Translations under genes and position numbers: made by a program | Source: Planctomycetaceae bacterium | GTDB taxonomy: Bacteria; Planctomycetota; Planctomycetia; Planctomycetales; Planctomycetaceae | DNA length: 6,093 bases | Assembly (NCBI GenBank): GCA_016765335.1 | Contig: JAESQE010000438.1 | Coordinates: 1-6,093, forward strand | Direction of reading: 5' to 3' | The notes under the pieces: generated by a model | What the model was told of the DNA's origin: nothing | What the model saw: only the letters and a program-made list of their open reading frames with translations | The model's database searches: none | Part shown: piece after piece, positions 1 through 4,252 of the stretch | Position numbering within the stretch: the first letter of the stretch is position 1 | Layout of the letters: each line of letters begins with the position of its first letter

Positions 1-17
1 AAGATAGACGGCCTTGG

Positions 18-51
18 TTTTTTCTCTGTGACCTCTGTGCCTCCGTGGCTT
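18..51. repeat. Short CACAGAG-type repeat tract
   Basis: On the plus strand CTCTGTG occurs at 24-30 and 33-39, followed by a variant CTCCGTG at 41-47. Read on the minus strand this is an A-rich stretch preceded by three near-copies of CACAGAGG. From general knowledge, similar CACAGAGG-rich strings recur as short interspersed repeats in many bacterial genomes. I infer that this is one copy. It lies downstream of the minus-strand gene that ends at 209, and the window edge hides its surroundings, so its full extent cannot be given. Confidence 0.45.
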
Positions 52-208
52 ATTCAAATCTCTCCTGTTTGATACCGGCTACGTTGGGTAAGTCGCCAGG
101 AAGTCATATTCCAAATATCATTAAACTGTCTCCCATTTAACGCTAGTTGCAATACTACAAATTTTATTTTTCATGAACAGACCGTCTTAATGATGGAAAT
201 CCAAACGA
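52..208. other. Non-coding stretch with no recognised feature
   Basis: This AT-rich stretch lies between the repeat tract and the end of the minus-strand gene at 209. I find no convincing ORF, no RNA gene and no strong stem followed by a T-run that would serve as a terminator for that gene. Confidence 0.5.
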
Positions 209-847
209 TTACTTTTGTGAACCAGTGGCTGGCAGTGGTTCACAATAAACTAAAGCTAACAGTGCATACGAAGTAACCAAAACGGGATCACTTTCGTACC
301 AACGATCAGCTTCGTTAACCCAGGAACCATCTTCTCTTTGTTGATCTTCAAGTGTCGTTGCAAGATCTTTTCTCCAATCTCTCAATTCTCCATCTGCTGT
401 CTTGAGTTTTTCGACACCAAGCACAGAAAGAGTTTTTGCAACAACGTGGTAATAGTAAAACAAACCCTGTTTGCCGAGTCCGGGGTTTTCATCGAAAGAA
501 TAGTGCTGGCTAATCCATTTCATTGCTGCAACAACACGCGGATCATCCTTAGAAAACCCGGCATAGATAAAACTTTTCAATCCTGCATAAGTCATGCTGG
601 CATAAGACCGAAGTCCGCCCGCAGCTGTATTGCCTGCCTGCGAACTTCCGCCCGCAGCTGGTGTGTAATAAAAGCCGCCATCATTTATCCGCGAAGCGAA
701 TGGAGTTTTATTGTGTTTGGAGTCCAGATTTTGACACCGGGAAACAAAAACAATTGCTTTTTGAAAAGCGGGATCATCGACAGAAAGTCCCGACTTGTGT
801 AACGCTTCAAGCAGGAACTGTGTGTTCGAAAGATCGGGGCGAGAATG
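209..847 (-). pseudogene. Orphaned C-terminal half of the alpha-toroid protein
   Basis: There are 212 open codons after the TAG, beginning [10 protein letters not shown] and ending ATGSQK. The first ATG in frame is at 595, deep inside the fold (128 residues to the end), with no sign that it is a natural start. The region keeps family features: SRCQN near 203-207 of the readthrough numbering, DGGFYYTP near 223-230, a Gly/Ala-rich loop, and a final DGSW repeat. The coding signal is intact, with no further stops or frameshifts, so either the nonsense change is recent or the stop is bypassed. Confidence 0.6.
614..660. repeat. 14-bp direct repeat, 33-bp period, within coding sequence
   Basis: TCCGCCCGCAGCTG occurs exactly at 614-627 and again at 647-660. 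The 33-bp period is 11 codons, in frame with the minus-strand gene, and the two copies encode the two AAGG stretches in its Gly/Ala-rich loop. It may reflect a small internal duplication or just a repetitive loop. Confidence 0.5.
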
Positions 848-1348
848 CTAGCCATAACCTGCCCCGCCATAACCGGGATCATCCTTTGTTAACCCTTCGC
901 CTTCATCCCACTGTAAGTCTTTGAGAAACTTTTGGGCATTGGTAAATTGCTTGTTGTATTTCCCATTTCGATTTGCCTCGACCAACGCCATCAAAATAAT
1001 TGATGTCTCGTAATTGCGATGCAAAGTTTCGGGATGATAGATGCCTCCATTTTTTTGTTCGTACTTCAACAGATAATCGATGGCTCGAACAACGACAGGA
1101 TCCTTGGGAGAGATTCCGTTTTCAATCAGTGCCGTGGTTGCCAGCGCGGTGAAGCCGAGCACCTTAGAGGAACTCCAACTGCCATCTTCATGTTGCTGAG
1201 TTCGCAGATAGCTAACTCCACGCTGACGCAATTGCTGTAACTTTTTTGCATCAGGACCAACTCGGTTTTCTTCAGCATTTACACCGACTGAACCAAGGCA
1301 CGTTATTACCAAGAAACAGATCAGAAATAGAACTAATTTTGATCGCAT
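848..1348 (-). CDS. N-terminal half of the interrupted alpha-toroid protein (166 aa up to TAG)
   Basis: This is what translation would give if the TAG is honoured: 166 residues made of the signal peptide and roughly the first half of the repeat fold, ending in GGAGYG. The chosen start (ATG 1348) is set by the signal peptide and the ribosome site at 1359-1364. The frame stays open upstream to an ATG at 1555, but that would place 69 unlikely residues before the signal peptide. An alpha-toroid cut in half would probably not fold normally. The TCLG stretch in the signal peptide resembles a lipobox, but Thr just before the Cys is atypical, so ordinary signal peptidase cleavage is more likely. Confidence 0.55.
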   Translation of the reverse strand: MRSKLVLFLICFLVITCLGSVGVNAEENRVGPDAKKLQQLRQRGVSYLRTQQHEDGSWSSSKVLGFTALATTALIENGISPKDPVVVRAIDYLLKYEQKNGGIYHPETLHRNYETSIILMALVEANRNGKYNKQFTNAQKFLKDLQWDEGEGLTKDDPGYGGAGYG

Positions 1349-1673
1349 CAAACCTATACTCCCCAGATCTCCTGAGCATTTTTCTGTGCTAATTTCGTCG
1401 CACGCACATCGCTCGATCATAGCAATATTACATCTAAACACCGTTGCATGCAGCTTCATTGTAGCACCCTGCGACAAATCCACAGGAGCAAAGTGAAGAA
1501 TTCCACGCCGCTCGCCAAAATAAAAATACAAAGAATCTATATCTAACTTATCCAATTAATTGCTTCAACACCAAGTCACACTACACTACAATATAACAAA
1601 TTAGATAAACATCTAATACTCGCCAAGTATAAATTGATGTGACACACAAAAAACAATCCTGTTATTTGGCCTC
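1349..1673. promoter_or_regulatory. Divergent intergenic region between two exported-protein genes
   Basis: This 325-bp AT-rich spacer must hold the promoters of both the minus-strand alpha-toroid gene and the plus-strand DUF1501 gene. The only clear structure I see is a perfect small inverted repeat, TTAGAT-AAAC-ATCTAA at 1601-1616, which could be an operator or chance. I could not place a convincing -35/-10 pair for either gene. The minus-strand ORF extending into it up to 1555 looks non-coding. Confidence 0.4.
1359..1364 (-). promoter_or_regulatory. Ribosome binding site that fixes the start at 1348
   Basis: The minus strand reads GGGGAG here, ending 10 nt before the ATG at 1348. A second purine core, AGGAG (1373-1369), is about 20 nt away. 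These sites support starting at the signal peptide and not at the far upstream ATG at 1555. Confidence 0.5.
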
Positions 1674-3215
1674 ATGAACCACAGCCAACCTGTTCAAAAG
1701 ATCCATTACCCTGAAAGTCCAAGCATGAGTCGTCGTAAGAAAAACGAAACTGAATCGCTCGCTAATAAAGATCTGCTCGAAACGATCGAACGCAGAAAGT
1801 TCCTTAAGGAACTTTCCCTGGCTAGTGCTGCGACATGGATGATGGGAGCACCACAACAGATTTTAGGTGACTCGGGTAAACCAGAAGAAGCGATTCAGCA
1901 ACCGCCAGCCAAAGCAGATTCCTGTATACTAATTTGGATGGGTGGAGGAATGGCTGCACCTGATACTTTTGATCCTAAAAGATATGTTCCCTATCGAGTC
2001 GGACTGCCCGTTGGCGATATGCTTAGTACATTTCCAGCTATCGATACTGCGGTGGATAACATCAAGATATGCAAAGGTCTTGAAAACATCGCAGCCGTGA
2101 TGGATCGCGCAACGTTGATACGATCAGCCGTACAACCAGATTTGGGAAGTATACTTCATTCGCGTCATCAATATCATTGGCATACTGGGTATGTTCCCCC
2201 ACAGACTGTTGCCTGTCCACATCTTGGTGCCTGGATGGCTAAAGTTCTAGGCCCACGCAACCCGGTCATGCCTGCCTTTATCAACATTGGTCAGCGGCTC
2301 GAAGGAGTTGGTGAAAAGGAAGAACTCAAAGCGTTCACCACTGCGGGTTTCTTTGGTAGTGAATTCGGCCCGATGAATTTACCTTATCCAGAAAAAGCAG
2401 CTGAGTCCGTGCGTCCTCCTCAAGGCATGACAGGCGAAAGATTTTCGCGAAGGAATCAGCTATTCAAAAAACTACTTAAGGAAAACCCACAACGAGAATA
2501 CATCAGCGATTACCAACAGGAGTCGCTGATGCGTTCGGTTGATAACGCCTATCGCTTACTCAGCTCGAAAGATAAAGAGGCCTTCGATATTACACTCGAA
2601 CCTCAAGCAAGCAGAGAAAAATACGACACCGGGCGTTTTGGTCGGGGTTGCCTGCTAGCAAGACGGCTTGTTGAGTCGGGGGCAAGATTTGTCGAAGTCA
2701 CCACAGAGTACGTACCGTTTCTGCACTGGGATACGCACGCTAATGGTCACGAAACAGTCTCTCGCCTGCACAGCGAAATTGATCGACCAATTGCACAATT
2801 AATCCTCGATTTGGAACAGAAGGGATTACTTGACAGAACTTTGGTTGTGATCGCTTCGGAATTCAGCCGCGATGCATTGATTGAAGGTAGGCCAGGTTCG
2901 AATGCAAACGATCAGGCAACTTTCAAAGTTGATACAGTCAACGAACCGAAACATTATGGATTACATCGCCACTTTACCGGAGGAACCAGTGTGCTGACCT
3001 TCGGTGGCGGTATGAAATCGGGCTTCCTTTACGGCAAGACAGCTGATGAACGCCCACTACTTGCAGTCGAAAATCCCGTCTCAGTCATGGATCTGCACGC
3101 CACCATCATGACTGCCATGGGCATTGGTCCTCGCACAGGATTTCTCACCGAAGACCGACCATTCTACGTCACACAAGACGGCAAAGGAAAAGCAGTACAA
3201 GAACTATACGCATAA
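1674..3215 (+). CDS. DUF1501 family exported protein
   Basis: A 513-residue protein of the DUF1501 family, which has an alkaline-phosphatase/sulfatase-like fold and is abundant in planctomycetes. Its biochemical role is largely unknown. Residues 39-60 form a Tat-like signal: ERRKFLKEL followed by a hydrophobic Ala-rich stretch, suggesting export in folded form. Family landmarks in order are ILIWMGGGMAAPDTFDPK (85-102), HSRHQYHWHTGY (162-173), WDTHANGHE (352-360), the helix plus strand LLDRTLVVIASEFSRD (385-400), HYGLHRHF (427-434), GGGMKSGFLYG (444-454) and MDLHATIM (472-479). Histidines and aspartates in these motifs are candidate metal or active-site residues by analogy. The length is normal and the gene appears intact. 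The start is uncertain: ATG 1674 has no clear ribosome site, and ATG 1725 (residue 18) is also possible and leaves the Tat signal whole. No DUF1549/DUF1553 partner gene, common beside DUF1501 genes, is visible. The gene probably stands alone, diverging from the alpha-toroid gene. Confidence 0.88.
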   Translation: MNHSQPVQKIHYPESPSMSRRKKNETESLANKDLLETIERRKFLKELSLASAATWMMGAPQQILGDSGKPEEAIQQPPAKADSCILIWMGGGMAAPDTFDPKRYVPYRVGLPVGDMLSTFPAIDTAVDNIKICKGLENIAAVMDRATLIRSAVQPDLGSILHSRHQYHWHTGYVPPQTVACPHLGAWMAKVLGPRNPVMPAFINIGQRLEGVGEKEELKAFTTAGFFGSEFGPMNLPYPEKAAESVRPPQGMTGERFSRRNQLFKKLLKENPQREYISDYQQESLMRSVDNAYRLLSSKDKEAFDITLEPQASREKYDTGRFGRGCLLARRLVESGARFVEVTTEYVPFLHWDTHANGHETVSRLHSEIDRPIAQLILDLEQKGLLDRTLVVIASEFSRDALIEGRPGSNANDQATFKVDTVNEPKHYGLHRHFTGGTSVLTFGGGMKSGFLYGKTADERPLLAVENPVSVMDLHATIMTAMGIGPRTGFLTEDRPFYVTQDGKGKAVQELYA

Positions 3216-3292
3216 ATCCAGTTCGAAATTATCATCAACATTGGTGGTTATTCTGAGTATCTGACTGGAAATTGTATCAGTAACGGGAAATA

Positions 3293-3300
3293 CTATTAGA
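3293..3300. repeat. Left copy of 8-bp target-site duplication
   Basis: CTATTAGA directly abuts the left terminal inverted repeat and is identical to 3426-3433 on the other side. The base beyond it does not match, so the duplication is exactly 8 bp. Confidence 0.65.
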
Positions 3301-3425
3301 GAACCTCTATTAATTCAAAAAGACATTGCGAACGGAGGGTAGACATTCTTGTCTGCCTTAAATTAAGGCCGGCTCAAACGAAACAGACAGGAATGTCTGT
3401 GCCCCATTTGAATTAATAGAGATTC
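3301..3425. mobile_element. MITE-like element with 19-bp terminal inverted repeats and 8-bp target duplication
   Basis: The left end (3301-3319) reads GAACCTCTATTAATTCAAA. The right end (3407-3425), reverse complemented, is GAATCTCTATTAATTCAAA, so 18 of 19 positions match. CTATTAGA lies immediately outside both ends, at 3293-3300 and 3426-3433, an exact 8-bp direct repeat expected of a target-site duplication. The 125-bp body has no ORF of useful size, so it would be a non-autonomous element moved by a transposase encoded elsewhere. Several IS families duplicate 8 bp, and I cannot assign one from these ends. It sits about 110 bp upstream of the sigma factor start and may affect expression there. 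Confidence 0.75.
3341..3398. repeat. Nested hairpin core of the MITE-like element
   Basis: AGACATTCTTGTCTG (3341-3355) pairs with CAGACAGGAATGTCT (3384-3398). The single mismatch becomes a U-G wobble in RNA, so the 15-bp stem is continuous. Each arm is also a small palindrome by itself (AGACA-N4-TGTCT), and the loop holds a further palindrome, CCTTAAATTAAGG (3356-3368). Such nested symmetry is typical of REP-like or MITE cores. It could act as a transcript hairpin, since it lies between two same-strand genes. Confidence 0.6.
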
Positions 3426-3433
3426 CTATTAGA
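3426..3433. repeat. Right copy of 8-bp target-site duplication
   Basis: CTATTAGA directly abuts the right terminal inverted repeat. Removing 3301-3433 would leave a single copy, reconstructing a plausible empty site. Confidence 0.65.
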
Positions 3434-3449
3434 GATGTTTCTTTGTATG

Positions 3450-3479
3450 GCATCATCAAGATGCGTCGGCCCTTTTTTT
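3450..3479 (+). terminator. Possible weak terminator
   Basis: GCATC-ATCAA-GATGC (3450-3464) forms a 5-bp stem with a 5-base loop. A run of seven T follows at 3473-3479 after an 8-base gap. The stem is short and the gap is long for an intrinsic terminator, so this is only a candidate for ending transcription from the DUF1501 gene. Confidence 0.22.
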
Positions 3480-3523
3480 ATTCCAAAACGTTTTCGACAG
3501 ATTTTTAATCGCCATATCGCCCG

Positions 3524-3528
3524 AAGGA
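3524..3528 (+). promoter_or_regulatory. Ribosome binding site of the sigma factor gene
   Basis: AAGGA lies 7 nt before the ATG at 3536, a good match to the Shine-Dalgarno core at normal spacing. It supports that start. Confidence 0.6.
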
Positions 3529-3535
3529 TTATTCC

Positions 3536-4162
3536 ATGTCTGATCAATCAACTGGCACCGTGCGTTTGGAAGAATGCATCCAGCGATTAAACAATGGCGA
3601 TTCGACGGCACGGGGCGAGCTGTTAAATATGACCTGCGACCGGTTGCTCCGATTGACACACCGCATTAAAGATTCCTACCCAGGGGTTGGTCGCTGGGAA
3701 CAGACCGAGGACATTTGCCAGAACGCATCGCTGAAGTTGTACGAAGCATTAAAGGATGTCGAACTGAACGACGCACGTCACTACTTTCGACTGGCTGCAA
3801 AGAAAATTCGAGAGACACTGCTGGATCTGGCTCGTCATTACCAAGGACCGCTAGGTACTGGGGCGAATCATGCAACGATGCCTGCCCAGTCTCCTGGCGA
3901 TAGTTTTGTAGCTTCTCCGCTGGATGTTGGCGAGATGACAAACAACCCTCGCCAAGTTGCAGAGTGGACCGAAATGCATAAAATGATTGAGAGCCTTCCT
4001 GATGACAGCAAAGAAATGTTCGACCTGCTGTGGTATCATGAAATGTCACAAGACGAAGCCGCTAAGCTCATCAATCTGAGTGTTCGGCAAGTCAAACGAC
4101 GTTGGCGAGACGCGAAACTTCAGCTCGCTGAAAAAATGGGCAACAGTATCCCCGGCACGTAA
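3536..4162 (+). CDS. ECF-type RNA polymerase sigma factor (planctomycete type)
   Basis: A 208-residue sigma-70 family protein of the ECF class, with only regions 2 and 4. Region 2 spans about residues 14-102. It includes WEQTEDICQNASLKLYEAL (54-72), matching the conserved core-polymerase and -10 contact helix (usually DxxQxxxLK), and HYFRLAAKKIRETLLDLAR (82-100), matching the promoter-melting and DNA-binding segment. A polar linker covers about 103-146. Region 4 (about 147-200) has SLPDDSKEMFDLLWYHEMSQ followed by the helix-turn-helix EAAKLINLSVRQVKRRW (174-190), which should read the -35 element. No anti-sigma gene is seen. Instead a membrane Ser/Thr kinase starts 90 bp downstream on the same strand, the arrangement described for planctomycete ECF-kinase pairs. 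I infer that kinase signalling controls this sigma factor. Length and domains look complete. Confidence 0.9.
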   Translation: MSDQSTGTVRLEECIQRLNNGDSTARGELLNMTCDRLLRLTHRIKDSYPGVGRWEQTEDICQNASLKLYEALKDVELNDARHYFRLAAKKIRETLLDLARHYQGPLGTGANHATMPAQSPGDSFVASPLDVGEMTNNPRQVAEWTEMHKMIESLPDDSKEMFDLLWYHEMSQDEAAKLINLSVRQVKRRWRDAKLQLAEKMGNSIPGT

Positions 4163-4169
4163 CAGCGGG

Positions 4170-4195
4170 ATACAGCTACGGCATACAGCTGCGGC
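4170..4195. repeat. Two tandem 13-bp units in the sigma factor-kinase gap
   Basis: ATACAGCTACGGC (4170-4182) is followed directly by ATACAGCTGCGGC (4183-4195), with one difference. It lies just after the sigma factor stop. Its role is unknown. It could be slippage, or a paired binding site in the spacer before the kinase. Confidence 0.5.
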
Positions 4196-4252
4196 AGCCA
4201 TTTATAATTACCTTCTAGTCCCTGTTGAAGATAGTCGAAACCCCTGACAGAT

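Larger units (their letters stand above)
209..1348 (-). pseudogene. Secreted prenyltransferase/squalene-cyclase-like repeat protein, interrupted by in-frame TAG
   Basis: Reading from ATG at 1348 to the stop at 211-209 gives 379 codons if the internal TAG (850-848, codon 167) is passed. The frame is otherwise open throughout, so this is one gene with a nonsense codon and no frameshift. It looks like the alpha-toroid family (prenyltransferase beta subunit, squalene cyclase-like). QxxDGSW-type repeat motifs occur near residues 51-58 and 335-343, each followed by a helix of the type TALATTAL or SYALLAL. Further family-like segments are GYGGAGYG just before the stop, [10 protein letters not shown] just after it, and [12 protein letters not shown] near 248-259. 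Residues 1-25 form a signal peptide (K4, hydrophobic core 5-20, likely cleavage after VNA), so the product is probably exported. The substrate is unknown, and many planctomycete members are uncharacterised. A GGGGAG ribosome site lies 10 nt before the start. Alternatives to a pseudogene are a sequencing error or UAG readthrough. Confidence 0.75.
3216..3535. other. Intergenic region carrying a MITE-like insertion
   Basis: This 320-bp spacer separates the DUF1501 gene from the sigma factor gene. It holds an apparent 125-bp insertion (3301-3425), a weak terminator-like hairpin with a T-run (3450-3479), and the sigma factor's ribosome site (3524-3528). Nothing recognisable lies in 3216-3292. The sigma factor promoter is most likely in 3434-3520, but I could not assign its elements. 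Confidence 0.5.

Noticed and set aside
338..802. 154-codon plus-strand ORF
   Set aside because: It lies antisense to the alpha-toroid gene, which has recognisable motifs. The translation is Cys/Arg-rich without domain features.
848..850. TAG as a pyrrolysine codon
   Set aside because: No pyrrolysine genes are visible, the position is not a methylamine methyltransferase site, and planctomycetes are not known for this system. It was kept only as general readthrough.
1283..1300. Lipoprotein lipobox in the alpha-toroid signal peptide (VITC)
   Set aside because: Thr just before the Cys is atypical, and VNA just downstream gives a normal signal peptidase I site.
1349..1555. N-terminal extension of the minus-strand gene to ATG 1555
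   Set aside because: The extra 69 residues precede a clear signal peptide, have no family resemblance, and a good ribosome site exists at the inner start (1348).
3217..3268. TCCAGT...ACTGGA inverted repeat as terminator of the DUF1501 gene
   Set aside because: The arms are only 6 bp, the loop is about 40 bases, and no T-run follows.
3293..3433. CRISPR-like repeat array
   Set aside because: The repeats are inverted and occur as single pairs. There is no regular repeat-spacer series.
3666..4049. 127-codon minus-strand ORF
   Set aside because: It is a shadow of the sigma factor gene, without any domain signal or ribosome site support.
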